A DNA stretch of 64,000 nt from Rostratula benghalensis. Taxonomy: Eukaryota; Chordata; Aves; Charadriiformes; Rostratulidae. Of this stretch, positions 1-12,700 are shown one piece after another. Position 1 is the first letter of the stretch. Every line of letters begins with the position of its first letter. The notes under the pieces were generated by a model. The model searched no databases. It had not been told where the DNA came from and saw only the letters and a program-made list of their open reading frames with translations. Position numbers and translations under genes: made by a program. Location of the stretch: the NCBI GenBank assembly GCA_013399305.1, contig VXAI01000083.1, positions 107,804 through 171,803 on the forward strand, read 5' to 3'.

Positions 1-300
1 GAGAGGGGGCTGTGCGGCCGCGGGGAGGGCCGGGCTGCTCCGTTCGCCGGGTTGTCTGCTCCTCCGGGGTTCCTCTCCGGTCAGTGACACCTGTGTTGCC
101 GGGTAGCCGCCGCCTCGTCTGTAAATGGGGAGCGGTGTCCAGCGGGAGGGAGCTGCCGGCGCTGTTGGCAGCCGCAGAGCCGCCCTCGGGTCTGAAGTTC
201 TCGGCGTCGACACCGGCCATAAAGGCTGTCGTGGTGCGCGTGTGTGTGTGTTCGTGCTCCCCATCTTCTAACAATGCGGTCTGCTGGGCTGCGCTTCTGC
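1..300. promoter_or_regulatory. CpG island, cut at the left edge; possible PAK3 promoter or first exon
   Basis: By my count the first 240 bases hold 27 CpG dinucleotides in GC-rich sequence, with a few more up to about 290. The rest of the window is clearly CpG-depleted. Such islands mark promoters in vertebrates. Because PAK3 is the only gene found and lies downstream on the + strand, this could be its promoter or first untranslated exon, but a divergent neighbour is equally possible. A TATAAATA string lies at 323-330 just outside it. I could not choose a transcription start or a convincing first-exon donor; GT at 121 (GTAAAT) is one weak option. The island continues beyond the left edge. 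The open frame through it (12-431) resembles nothing I know and looks like a by-product of low stop density in GC-rich DNA. Confidence 0.7.
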
Positions 301-901
301 AGGGGAGTGAGAAATTCTGGGCTATAAATAACTGCCGTTTGCTTTCCTTTTTTTTTTTTTTTTTTTCTTTTTTCAAATACTCGTTATCGGTGGCTCGCAT
401 CCAATGTGACCCCTTTAAAAACGCCTGCTAAGTTTCTCCCGAAATCTGTTCAGGGAAGGGTGGTCTCTATGCGCACACATGGTGGTGCCTGATGCCACAC
501 TGAAGCCGGTCCCTGTGCTGGGTTGTCCCTTTGTCCCAGCCTTGTACACCAGCCAGCCGAGGAAGTGCTCCGGCACGATGTCTGTCTGCTTCAGGCCTCC
601 CTCCTCCCACGGGGGGGGGATGCACTCAGCACCAGTGCCCCCTTTTTCGGTTGTTCAGGCAGTTTTCAGATCCAGTTTTCACCGGTGCCAGAAATGAGCA
701 GCCCTGTTTTAAATACAGTGATGTATTTAACGTAGAAGGTCGAGGGAATTCAGATGGGAACAGCTATGGCTCCAAAGTGAGCAACATCTGAAAGAGATTG
801 TGGGCCCAAGCTGGAAAGAGCAGGGCTATTTCTGGATTTGCAACCCCAAAGGGAGTCAAGGGAGGTTGGGTTGTGACTCTCCACACATGGCTCCATTTGC
901 T

Positions 902-920
902 GGGGGGAGGGAGGGGAGGG
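902..920 (+). other. G-quadruplex-type motif
   Basis: Four guanine runs of 6, 3, 4 and 3 are separated by single adenines, which fits the G3+N1-7 quadruplex pattern with the shortest possible loops. It lies about 0.6 kb downstream of the CpG island. Such motifs are frequent near vertebrate promoters. Whether it folds, and whether it is transcribed on this strand, is not shown by the sequence. Confidence 0.6.
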
Positions 921-1864
921 CCACAACGTCCATGTGTAGAGATTTTGGAAGGTGCCCCTACAGCTTCCATTCCCTTCCTCCCCAATTTGATGCCGTGCAA
1001 AGATTGTGGGACTGGGGAGTCTACTTTTTGCTTGCTTCCTGGGCATGGTCGGTGCTGATGTTCAGCACAGGGAACCAGGAAGCCAGAGACCAAAGTGGGC
1101 TTTGCTGAGTGACTTTTGGGCTGACGTGAATCACCCCGTGGTGAGGAGGAGGAGGATGGGGGAGGCCGCAGGGCCCAAGCCAGGCTGCTACCTGCCTGCC
1201 TGAGGGGCAAGAGGGAACAAAATGCCGCGGCCGGGGAGGATGATAAGATGAGATCTTCTCCCCTGGCTCCTCCTCTTGTGTGAATCCACCTTCTCCATGG
1301 CTGTCAGGAAAAGGAGAAGGAGGGGGTCTGGGCACAGCTTCCAGGCAGCAGGAGCAGCCTGGAAGGAGGCCACTAGTGGGAAGATGGGGGTGAGAAGGCA
1401 CCCCCAGCCAGGGTGACTACAGGAGGGGAGGCCAGCCGGGACCATGGTGTCCCCTGAGCAGGTGTTGGTGCAAGGCCTGCTGGCAGGGAGCAGGCCATCG
1501 GCGCAGAAGTGGCACTGGGGATTTTCAAGCACCTTTTCCCCATCTCTTGTGGAAGTAGGGCAGATGACTGCAGAGGAGCCTCACGCTTCCAGGAAAGGTG
1601 TTCAGTTACAGGTTACCCAACAGTTTGAGTGGAAAACAAAGTAAATTGGGAATCGGGAGAGAACTGAGGACATGGGCTGGTGGGTTGTTCAAGGCTAGAG
1701 AGTGAAGTTTGCCATGTGCACGGAGGGGAAGGATTGCCCTGAGCCTGTTCTTTTTGCGGTGAGCGCAGGGCTGGTGAGGGACAGCCATGCTGGTGGCTGC
1801 ACTGGTTGGAGCTGCCTTCCTTGAGGGTGGGACTGGGCAGAGGAGCTGATGGCAGGCACAGTGT

Positions 1865-1907
1865 GGGGGGCTGGGTTTGGAGGGGGGCTGGCTTCGTGGG
1901 TGGGGGG
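1865..1907 (+). other. Guanine-run cluster with quadruplex potential
   Basis: Five runs of three to six G occur at 1865-1870, 1873-1875, 1882-1887, 1898-1900 and 1902-1907, with loops of 2, 6, 10 and 1 bases. One loop exceeds the usual 7-base limit, so this is a weaker candidate than the motif at 902-920. It sits in the GC-rich DNA downstream of the CpG island. Confidence 0.4.
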
Positions 1908-4900
1908 CTGTGGGCAGCTGCAGCTTGACTGCAGAGGAGTTTGTACTCTGAACCGAGACCTGCATGGATGGCATTTCTTCACTGGGTGATTCTGGATAAC
2001 TAAAAGTAAGTCTCAGTAGCTCCTGCAAGCCCTGAGCTCCTGTTACGGGATTAGGTTTCCAGCCTCATAGGCCACCGCTTGCAGCAGCAACAGTTTGGGA
2101 GGCAGCTGTGGCAGCAGTGCCGCAGGAGACAGCACCCGTGGAGAGCTGCTTTGGTTGTCACAGACTCCGTGGTCAGACCTTGCTCACCTCAGGGCTTTAG
2201 CTTAAGCATGGCAGTTTCCTGTTGGGCATGTGTGATGGGGCCTTTGTGCCCCCTCCACCGACATGCCAAGAGACTGTGTAGGATGGTCCTGCAGAAGTTG
2301 GCAAGTGTTTTGCCATTGACTACAGCGAAAAGGACTTTACTTTTCCAAGTAGAGCCTTCACTGGGTAACGTCTCTGTAAGGATCTCACAAAAACTGAGTA
2401 TTTCAAAGTGGGTGGAAGTTGGAGACCAAATTATCCTGTATGTCGTGAGCCAGCTCACAAGGTCTGGAAAACAAAACTTGGCACAAGAGGTCATCCTCCT
2501 CTACCCCACATGTTTCTTTGCGACTTCTATGCATATATTTACAGGCATAGTTGAGACAAATTCAGCTCTGCAACCTATTGGTTGCCATAACAAGCCTGGC
2601 TACTGTGTTAGCCATCTCCTGGCCTGGCAGCATTTGCTCCTAGAGGAGACATGGTTTGTGGTGATAGTTTCAGTTTCAGTTCCTGTTCCTTCTGCCTAGA
2701 CGCTTTCTCCTCTTCTTTTAATACTTCAGTTGTGACTGTGGATCCAAGTGTTCCTGGAGCTGCTAGTGTTCTGGGATCAAAAACAGCCGAGGAGCTGGAG
2801 GCCTTTCAGATCTGCCTTCAACTCCTCCATCTTAGCCATGTCTGCACAGAACTGGTCACAGGGAAGATGTTGCCAGATTTGTCTCCTGCTCTGGTTGGAC
2901 TCCCTGGGACTTTGGGACATGAGCGCTGCTGTCAGTTTGTGCCTAGCTGGTTTGAGTACTGATTTCTGTTCCTTGCTGTGCCACACTGGGGTCAAGCAGG
3001 AGCCCACTGTGATCTTCCTCTTTCATTACCTGCCTTAGCTCCTCTAAAAGGCGCTCAAAGCTTTTCTGCCAGGAACTTCATGGGCAGGGGGAACAGAGTG
3101 AGTGGGTGGGGAGGGCAGCAAGAGGAAGGGGAGAGACAAACATGAGTTTACTTTCACCTGCAGAAATAAACCATCTACTCACCAATACTACTTTAGCTAG
3201 TATTTCCCCCCTGCAGCTCTGTTTTGCTTTGGACCTTTCAGACACAAGTAGTTCAGCTTACATATTTTCTATTTCTTCTAAGTTTACTTTGAATTGTTTG
3301 ATACTTAAGAATGGCATTAAGCCGAGTGGTAATTGGTAGGTCTCACTGGGCTTGGGTCAGCACAGGTGGAGATGCTGATGTGAATGTCTTGTCTCAGACC
3401 TGCTGTCTCTGGTGTGTCTCCTGCTTCTTGCAGTAATTTTATAATGGGAAAATATGGCAAAAGTATCTGTGGTTTGTTGGTGGCTTGTCTCAGTGCTTTG
3501 AGTTTTGAAAATCTTTTCCAGATGAACAGCAGCAGCAGTGACTTGTGTACAGCTGGCAGCAAATGTAGGGTGTGCTCTATTTGGGGAGAGCAAAGGAACT
3601 TTTATTTTTGCATATTTAATGGACAGGTGCAACCTAGCTTTGGCAGTGCCCTGTTTATGAGTTGGCCTGCTGAGTTTCCTGAGACTGGAGACTGGGCTGC
3701 AAGGTGGCCCTCACCTCCTCAACCAAGTTGTGTGGGACATGGCAGGTGGGCATCTCTTGCTCTGGGCAAGCAGTGTGGCATGCACCCAGTCAGTCCCACT
3801 GACTGTCATCCAAGAAGTTTATGATCTTGTCGATGCAGTCCTGTGTCCACAGCTACTGGAGCTCTTGACTGCAGGAAGCCCTAGGCAGGCGACAGGCGGG
3901 CCTACAGGTGCTTTAGGTCTTCTGGCTCCTGGGTTGGGAGGATCTTCTTGTCAGCACATGCCACCAACCCTACCTGCAAGTCTGGCTCTCAGAACATTGG
4001 GCTAGGTGCACCTCTGGCTACTCTGATGTCCAGTCTATTGTCTTCCCTTCTAGAGTCAGACTCAGAAATCATGTCCCTCTTGAAACAGAGGCGTGTCCTG
4101 CTCAGTTGAGAAAGCTCTGCCATAAATGTTGCTTAGCTTGAGTGGCTGCTATCCATTGGTTTGTCTTGCTGTAATGACTTTTCATCATGACTGCACGTGT
4201 TCAGTATTTTAGAATAAAACGGTGGTGTTATATATTCAGTGGGCTCACTTCCCAACATTATTTTTTACTGTCAGTTGCTTATCTAGTAGCATGTTGACAA
4301 ATGCAACTGACTCTTGACTGATCCAGAGCAAAGCATGTCTCTGCCCTGGAGTCTTTGCTGCCAGCTGCACAGTTCAAGTAGTTTGCACAGCTTCCATGTG
4401 ACACTGCTAGTTTTGGGGTTCCCTGTGTAATACAGGTGCAGGAAGCTCCCACACTGTGTAGGGTGTGCAAAGATGGGAAATGACAAAATTAAGGTTGAGT
4501 ATGCCTCTTTTAATCTGTCTGTTCTGGTTGTGTGTACATTTGTATCGCTATCAGAAGCAAATTGAGGCAATTTAGATCTCAAAACACATGTTCAAGGAAC
4601 CGTTGGGCAAGTTTTATGTGTTTGTTCATAATCCTAAAGGCAACATGGTGCTTTCTTGGAGAAAGTGTAACAAATATTCTAATATGACCCCTTGATATCT
4701 GGAAGTGATACTTTGCACATGGACCAGTGAGAGTGGTGCTTTGTTCCAGCTTGCTGCACATGCGTGTGCTTGGCTTTCCCACAAGACAGTGTCCTGCAGT
4801 GTCGTTTTTGTCCAGCCTTAGATCCCCTAGAAGCCTGAAACAAACTGCCATGTCAACATCGCAGTACAGCACAGACTCCAGAGCCGGACTCTTCTCCTTT

Positions 4901-7900
4901 TCTTTCTGACCTTCAAGTGTTAAAAATGCTCTGGCGCCTTAGCAGGCTCACCAGTGCTGTGCAGGGTGTGTGCACAGTCAGCTGCAGGTGATTAGGGGAG
5001 CACTAAACCGTTTTCTTGTCATGACACCTGAGTGTGCTTGTTTCTCCAGAGTGCTGTTGAAGGGGCCGCAGCTGGGTGGTCCCCCAGTCCTTGTCCCTCT
5101 GCTGGCATGAATAAATTGCTGTTTGCTTTATTTTGGGAAGGGCACTGGAAAGTACTTCTGCATGTGTCTCAAGGGGAGTGAAAGGCCTAATGTTTTCCAT
5201 TTTCTGTCTCCTCCTTCTCTATTCCCTATTGTGAAGGAGAAAATCCTCCAGATCAGAAATTTTCCAGACGCTTCCCTGCAGAGAATTTTGATTCAACCTG
5301 TAGTGCCCAGATGCCAGCTCATATTTATCAGGTGCACCCAGCCACTCCTGGATGAAATATGGGGCTGCTGGTGCATGGTAAACCTGAGAGGGAAGAATGG
5401 AAGTCACACAATTAAATCCTGGGCATTTGCTAAAACTGTTTCTAATGTCTCCTGCCCTCACAGGCAGAAGATTGGATTTGGGATGCTCTTGAAGTGTCAC
5501 CAGAAAAGCTGTCAAATGTGTGCATGCAGAAATAGAGGCTTGGAAAATGTCTCTAATTGTGATTCTACTCTGCACAACACAGATTGTCATGCTTTGAGCT
5601 CAGGTTTGTTTGTATCAGGGACAGACATTGATACCACAGCTCCTATTGGGGCATGAATATTTCAACTGAAATGATGTTTGCCTGCTCCAGAAAAGAGCTG
5701 CTGACATCCTCGTTTGATCTCTTTAGTGAGCTTAGCCAGCTCGGGTTGGCATCCTGGTTATTTCCTACAGATTTGCTCTCTGTTAGCTGTGCTGTGCTAT
5801 GGCTCTCCTCTCTTTGTTCCATGGGCTCTGGGAACTCAAGTTGGGAAGAGATGAGATTTCTAGCAAGAAAAAAAAAACAAACTAAAGCACCCAGAATTTG
5901 CTCCCTGTTTTTGTTTTTGTTTTTTGGGGTTTTTTTTGAGGAGGCACCTTGCACTTCGTAGGATGCATGGACCACAAAGAGGTGGGGTAATATTTGGAAG
6001 TATCTGGAGTGACAGTCTGCTGGGGACAGAGTTCTCCTTTTATTTCTGCCCCATGTCCTGTACCACTTCTTCTCTCCATGCTCTTGTTCTCCCTCCACCT
6101 CTTTTTGCACTAGGGGAATGTGGAATCCTTCTCTCTAGTGTTATTCATGAATATTAAGTGCTTTAGAAGGAATAACCAGAGAGTGGACCCTTATTCTTTT
6201 CTGCAGTGTATTGACTGTTGACGTACAGAGAATGTGTATTGGACCCTTCTTTTTGAAAGCTGTAATGATACTGAAACACTGGAACTCCTGGTACCATTGT
6301 GTGTCTCTGACAAAATGTTTCCAGAGGATTTCATTAGGGGGCACTTCCTACAGCCACAATCCATACTGCAGACAGTGAGATCTTGTGAACAGCTTGCTGT
6401 TCAGGGCATGCCTTATCTTCTCCTATGGTCTGTAGAGCTAGCTGGACACTCAGGGTGGCTGCCAGGCTTCTTCAGGTAATAAGGAAAAGCAACACGGGTC
6501 TGGGGTATGAGGTAGTTTTCTGGTTCTAAGTCCTCGGTATGGTAAGATCTCTCTTCTCTGACTTAGCAAGCAGCAGCAAGTGCATGAAGTTTCTGGGCCC
6601 ACGGATGGTGCAAGAGGTCAGTCACCTGATTCTTGAATATTTTATTTTATGAGCTGTATTTTATGGTATTTGCATTGCTGATCCCAGCAGAATGGCAGAG
6701 CTTGGCCTCATGGGTACAGTGGGGCATGTGTGATTCTCTTTGAGGAGTGCATCTATTGGAGTGGTTATACTAAATATAAATGCTTGTGTACCAGAACAGA
6801 AATTGTACACTGAGAGTTACAGCTGTGTTTGGACCCCAGGAAGCAGTCTGGTAAACATGATCTTGTAGTCAACCCTCAGTAGGACTTACTTCTGGGCAAG
6901 GAGAAAAAAAAAATATGCTCTTGGATATTCCAAGCAGTCTCTAAAGCATACGTTTTCATTAGACTGATGGCTTTTGTTGGTGGAGTCATTAGGCAAAAGC
7001 TGCTTTGCACTGGTCTATCCTGCAGTGTTAGGGAGACACCACGTTGGGATCCATGGTGCTGGCCATGTCTGACCACTGTCACCCTTGCCACAGAAAGGGT
7101 GACTCAGGCTGGCCTAGGCTTCCTCCCAGTGTGCCTACCTGAGTTTGGGACATTGGTGCCAGAAGGCAGTGAGCAGTAGGTGCATGCTTCAAGACTTTTT
7201 CTTCACTCTGAGGATCTCAAAGTATATTTTCTGTGAAAACTGCTTTAAAGGTTTACAATAAGCGGCCAAAAGTCACACCTGGAGAAAAAACAGAGTTGTG
7301 TTAAGTCAGGGTCTGACGGCTCCAGGGGGGCAGGGTGCCAGGTTGACTTGTATCAGACACTGGAAACACAAGGATGAAATCAAATGTCCAAAGTCATCAG
7401 TAAAGCGCTGGCAGAGCAATATGAGATATCAGTTAGATGCAAACAAGATTGAATTTTTGTGTCCTGAACTCACAGTGGGGAACAGTGATGTTGGTGTAAC
7501 CAGGGACCTTGCAAACCTAGGCCAGTAGGTACCTAAATCATGGAATTTGGGTTGATGGTGACTCATGAGGACAATTTATAGTGGAACATGACTGACTTCA
7601 CATGTCCTTTTTCAAAGTAGACTTGTGGTGCTTCCATCCGGCGGTGCTATGGAGAGGAGAGCCCTGGCACCCCAAGGCCGCAAGGCTCGTGTGAAACGTA
7701 CACTGAAGGAGGGACACATTGGCTGGAGAATTGCTACTTGTAATATATTGGGTGTTAAACACATCTGATACAAGAAGCTTGTTAAAGGATCTGGATTCGG
7801 GATGTGTTTGTGCATAGAGCAGAAATGATCTGGTTTGTAGCTGCTTTAAAAGGCAACCCCCCACCCCCACACACACCCCCTGGCTCAGCCACCATTGCAG

Positions 7901-9638
7901 ACTGGTTGCTGAGCTGAGGCTTGTTAGGTTGCTGTTACACAGGTGGTATGGTTTATGGTGGAAGAGGTAGGGACTCTCTGGGGACTGGGGATTTGAAGGC
8001 TCTTCAGGCACTTTGGATGGCATTTCATTTCACTTGTATGTGTTTGGAAGGGGTATCCTTGTATGCATGTATATCACATACAAATATATTTTAAGTAGCT
8101 GTGTGTTTTGTCTGAATTTAGAAAAGGAGTGATTTGGAGAAACAATCCTCCAGGAAGTGTTGTTTTTGCAAGCACGGGCCTCTTGGCTGTGATTTAGGGG
8201 GGAGGACGGGGTGGGAATGAGGGGGAGGTTCACTGAGGTTTTCTGCTTTTCTTGTAGCATTTTGGGAAAAGTCCAGCCGAGGCCCACATACATTCAAACG
8301 AATCAGCTCTAGCTGCAATGCAGTTTTGATGTATGGCTAGTACACTTTTTCTTGGTTAATTGAGAAGAAACACCGCAGTAGACGCGTGATGTTGAGTTGG
8401 CCTTTGTATGGAGCCTTTGAGCTAGTGGGGAGATACTGTAGGCTGCTTCTTGAGAGGCTGGAATTTGCTGCAAATTATATTCTACACTGTAGTCTGAAAG
8501 CTGTCGTTGCTGTTCATCTGCTATAGAAAATACATTTCTTGTTGCATGCAAGTGTAGAGGGCACTGAAAGCTGGCACACGGCACTGTTGCTCAGTTTCCT
8601 TGGAAGAGTCTCATTTTAGAACAATTTCAACAGAACATTCATGTTCTTAGATGAGTGACTGTCCCTGTGCTGGCAAATAAAGCACTTTGGCCTTCTCGTA
8701 TTCCTGTAACAAAATGAAATTCATTTGTTTTCTGAAACATTTGATGCCAATTTGGACTCAGAGCTTTCTGTGTCTGCTGTAGGATTTCCACTGGGCTCAG
8801 AAAAGTTACCAGACGAGCTCAGCATTCACCACTGGAAATATCTGGGGTAACTGGAGGGCTTTCTTGTCCTGGCAACAGGGCACGTAGCAGTTGCCCTTGG
8901 CATGTTAAGACTTGCCAAATGCCTTTTATTTCCTGTTGGAAATAGTTTTACATGGAATGACCACATTAGGTACACAACTGTAGTATCTGTTGGTAAATAT
9001 TGGCTTTAATAACAACACTGAGAGATGAATGTGGAGCAGGGAAATAAGTGTGCTGTACTGGGGCAGTAACATCAGTGTTCATTTACAATGTTTTAATGGT
9101 AAGTACCATACCTATTATTTTCGTAGCATTTGAAAATTCATTAGAAACAAGTCCCTTTGAGGAACCTGTAGTCATAAATGTGATTAACTCAGTCTTGGAA
9201 TTTTAGTCACAGCCAAGGCTTCACTAAATGCTGTCTAAACAGAGAAAACAATCCTGGCCCCGAGTTAGGCTTTCATGAGATTGCTTCATAGACAGGCAGC
9301 ATGTGGCCTTCCTCTCTCCAGTTGTTCTGTGGTGGAAAAAAAGATCCGAAGAAAGGACAAATGTAAAGTCTTCACAGGGGGGCAAATAAAATGGTTGGCT
9401 TAATAGGTAGCATTTTGCACCTGAAATGAAACACAAAAATAGCTGTTTTTGTCCTGCGTCTTTGTAGGGGGCAGAGGGGACTCTTGGATGTCTGAAGATG
9501 CAAACACATAGGAAGCAGAGTGGCATCTCCTTCCCTTAGCTGAATAACACTCCTGCTTGTTCAGTTCAATGCCTTATGCGTGTCTGGAGAGATTATATCC
9601 AGGCCAGTTGGGCTGAAGTTTGCTCTTTCTCTCTCCAG

Positions 9639-9742
9639 TTCATTGGACAAGTGCTTTGTGTTTTCTTCAGCGTAACTTTAAATGGACATTGTTTTACCCT
9701 GTTCTGGAAAGGAGATGGTATTTCTACAACTCACGCTGTCAT
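9639..9742 (+). other. Candidate 5' untranslated exon of PAK3
   Basis: A pyrimidine tract (TTTGCTCTTTCTCTCTCCAG) ends in AG at 9637-9638, and a strong donor ATGTAAGT starts with GT at 9743. They bound 104 bases; a second acceptor (TTTTCTTCAG, AG at 9669-9670) would give 72 bases. Both borders are good, and this is the best-bordered possible exon I noticed in the 35 kb upstream of the first coding exon. It contains an ATG at 9682. If joined directly to 35561, that frame would be 20 codons long and stop at the junction, so it would act as an upstream open frame. Mammalian PAK3 has several untranslated 5' exons, so one here is plausible, but I do not recognise this sequence and pairs of sites like these also occur by chance. 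Confidence 0.3.
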
Positions 9743-12700
9743 GTAAGTAACCTTTTTCTTTTCTGAACAAGGTCATTACATCATGATGCAGTAATCCTCT
9801 GCCTGTGGGATAAACCATCCTCTCTCTCTGTGTCTCCGTCTACTGCTCTTATCTGTGTTTGTTCTTTCTTAAAGGGTGTCCAGGGGGAGGAGAAATGAGG
9901 GGAGAGCAAAAGTTTTGATTCTGGCCTGTTAAACTATGTTTAGAGAGAATAATGCATGGGTTGTCAGATGCAAAGGGCTGTTGTCTCACAGAGCTATTGC
10001 TTTGATACTTTATCCACAAAGAGAAGCTCCAGAGTCTAAAGTCAGAAGAGCCTGGGGATGAAATTACACCTTTGCCAGGCTCTGACAGGTTAAACTTTAT
10101 AGAGATGCAGGTAGCAAATTATGCACAGACTGAATTGCAAAGGAGGTCTTTCAAATGGGCTTTAAAAACCTGCTGGGAAGACTGAGTGGATAAAAATAGT
10201 TAGTTCCTGTATCCCTCTTTTTGTCTGTAGAGCTAAAAGCAATCTGCAAATGAAGAACAACGTCATTATCTTGGTCTCAGGCAAGAGGAACCTGAGGGAT
10301 GGAGCAATGCCACTGTGGGTGGAACAGGACAGCACGGGACCAGCAGCAGGACCCAGCCATCTTGATGCCTGTCCTGTTGCCTGGCCAGTAGACTAAGTTG
10401 CCTCCCTGCCCGTTGCAGTTTGTAATTTGTCTTGGATGTGTCTGTGTACTTTTTCCCAGTCAGTTTACACCACAATATATCCATTCATGGCCAGCCTGGG
10501 GTGTGCCCGGTGAAGTATGGCTCATAACTATTTTTGATTCATTTATAAAGGGATTAGGTGACGTGGTTGCCTGGACAGCAAGGACTGTACTTGGTGACCT
10601 GGCGAGTGTCTCCCAGTTCTGTGTTCCTATGTAACATGAGGTGATGCCATCTAATCTGCCTCAAGATGCCAGTGATGTAATTTCAAACTGTCTGGCCTGA
10701 GCGCCAGTGAAGTCAGGGAGGCGACACATGTGCAAGATGGCATTGGCTTAGACTGTGTCTCTTTTGCCCAAATAATAGGTAGTAGATAGGCTGAGTTTGA
10801 TTCAAAACAAAACCAGTTAACTGAGCAGGGAAAGTAGAGCAGATGTGTTAGTGGTTTATTCCATCTTTCACCTGCTCCAAGAGGAAATAGCCCGTCATAT
10901 TTTACTGTGCAGCTCTGAGTTCTGTGGCAGATTAAGACAAATAACTAAGTTGAGTCATCAGGTTGTAGTGTCTCAACAAACTACTTAAAAAGATGTCAAG
11001 CCCTCATTGTGGGTGGATGTTAAAGTGGTGGAGCTATCAAAGAAGCACATCTAGAATCACATGAAGGCTTCACTGTTACCATCATGCCATACTTCATAGC
11101 TGCTCAGAGCATTGCAGTGATAGAGCACGTGTCCTCCAAGCTGGAAGCGATAGACTCCCGTAGCTGTCAGCAGGACGGAGCTATGATGGACACCTTGCAG
11201 GGCGTGCTGGCATGGGCACAACTCTGCACTCATGTGCCTTTGCAGCTACCAAAACAGACACATGGAGCGAGTTGCTTGGAGTGCAAGCAGAAGAGCTCTT
11301 CTTCAGGTTGTGCCTGTCTGTAGACTTAGGCTGAGCAATCCCTCTTCCAGTCAAAAGGAGCACCAGTAACAACCACCTCATTTTTATGCTTTGCACTTGT
11401 CCCTCATTTATTGCATCACAAAATCCAAGGGTTTTCTTGTAGAGATTGCATTGCTGAAAACGTCTTCGTGTTTCAGCTATGTTGTCTCCCTTGATGAGAA
11501 TAGGCTCTGTATAGTTTGGCCCAATGTTAGAGTGTTTTAATGGAAGAGGGGAGATTTCTATATTAGATTATTTTATTATGTTCTTTTATCATTCCCTGTT
11601 ACTAGAAAAATTCTACCAAATGAGTTTGTACTACTTCATTTGCATTATTGGTGTGCTTCTGCTTAATTCTGTCAGAATCCTTGATCCCAGATTACAAGGG
11701 GATGACCGCATTGTAGGAAAAATGTGGTCATAACATAACTTCTCAGCCATTAGTTATGATAACTTTGACTTTTCTACCAGGCTAAATTTCAGAGCAGCTT
11801 TGATTTTTATTTCTTCATGTAACAAACATGATTTGCTGACTTATAGCTGACGGCAGCTTTTCTGTGGCCTCAAGGGGTCATTCTGCATGTGTATGTGTGT
11901 GTGTTTGAAAACTGTGGAATCACATCTTAAAAAGAAATTCCTCTAAACATGCTTAGCTGAGTGTAATACCTTTCCCTTTGCACTTAGTTTTAAAGCCAAA
12001 TGTCATGAAAACAACTTTCAGTGCTTTGATGTGGGCTCATAATTTTCTCATTGATGCTATTAATATTGCATGCCCACTTGCTCCATGGTGGGTGTCAGTG
12101 CTTGCTAACAGCAGCCATCTGTGAGAAAGGAGCTGCTTCTTGGCGTGGAGTAAAATTTAGGCCAGCTGTGGATGCTGGAACCACATCTTAGAGATTGTCC
12201 CTTTGGGCTCTCTCTTCCCTGTGCTTTGCCTGAGACTCTGTGCTGAGCAGAATTTCTGGTACCCAGGATCCCACAGCCTGTGGAGCTGCATTTCTGGATT
12301 AATGTCTGTGTCTCACACTCTGAAGACAGGAGGTAGGGCCTGAATTATTACTGCATTTGGGCTTGTGCTGTTGTCATTCCAGAAAGCTGATATCCCTCCA
12401 CTTGAGGGACAGCCCATTTCAATACATTTAACTGTGTTGTAGTTATCAACAAACGATGCTCTCATTCAGTCCAGGCAATACTTGAAACTTCCCCTGCACC
12501 TGTTCAGCACATGTTTTATGGGTCTGGTGAAACAAGTGAAAATGAAATTGCAACTCTGGCCTGACAGGTTGGGGGAAGCCAGTTTTCCTGTATTTTTTCC
12601 TGTGATGTTGGAAAATTCTTGTCGCTCTGCCCTCTAGCTTTAATTCCTGGAAATATTAACAGGTTAGAATTGAGAGGACAGGGAAAAATACAAACAAACT

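Larger units (their letters stand above)
301..9638. other. Non-coding stretch, no gene seen
   Basis: I see no recognisable coding exon, RNA gene or CR1 copy here. Up to about 3000 it is relatively GC-rich, with a 19-T run at 348-366, guanine-run motifs at 902-920 and 1865-1907, and the longest open frame of the window (2079-2699, + strand, 206 codons), which resembles no family I know and is probably chance. Farther on it is ordinary mixed-composition DNA with small T-rich stretches such as 5904-5937. It is most simply read as upstream or first-intron DNA of PAK3. Confidence 0.6.

Noticed and set aside
12..431. 139-codon open frame in the CpG island
   Set aside because: GC-rich DNA has few stops; the translation is low in sense, ends in a poly-Phe stretch from the T run, and resembles no family.
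7298..7528. 76-codon frame with protein-like composition
   Set aside because: No domain, homologue or splice context recognised; possibly an old decayed repeat, but I cannot name one.
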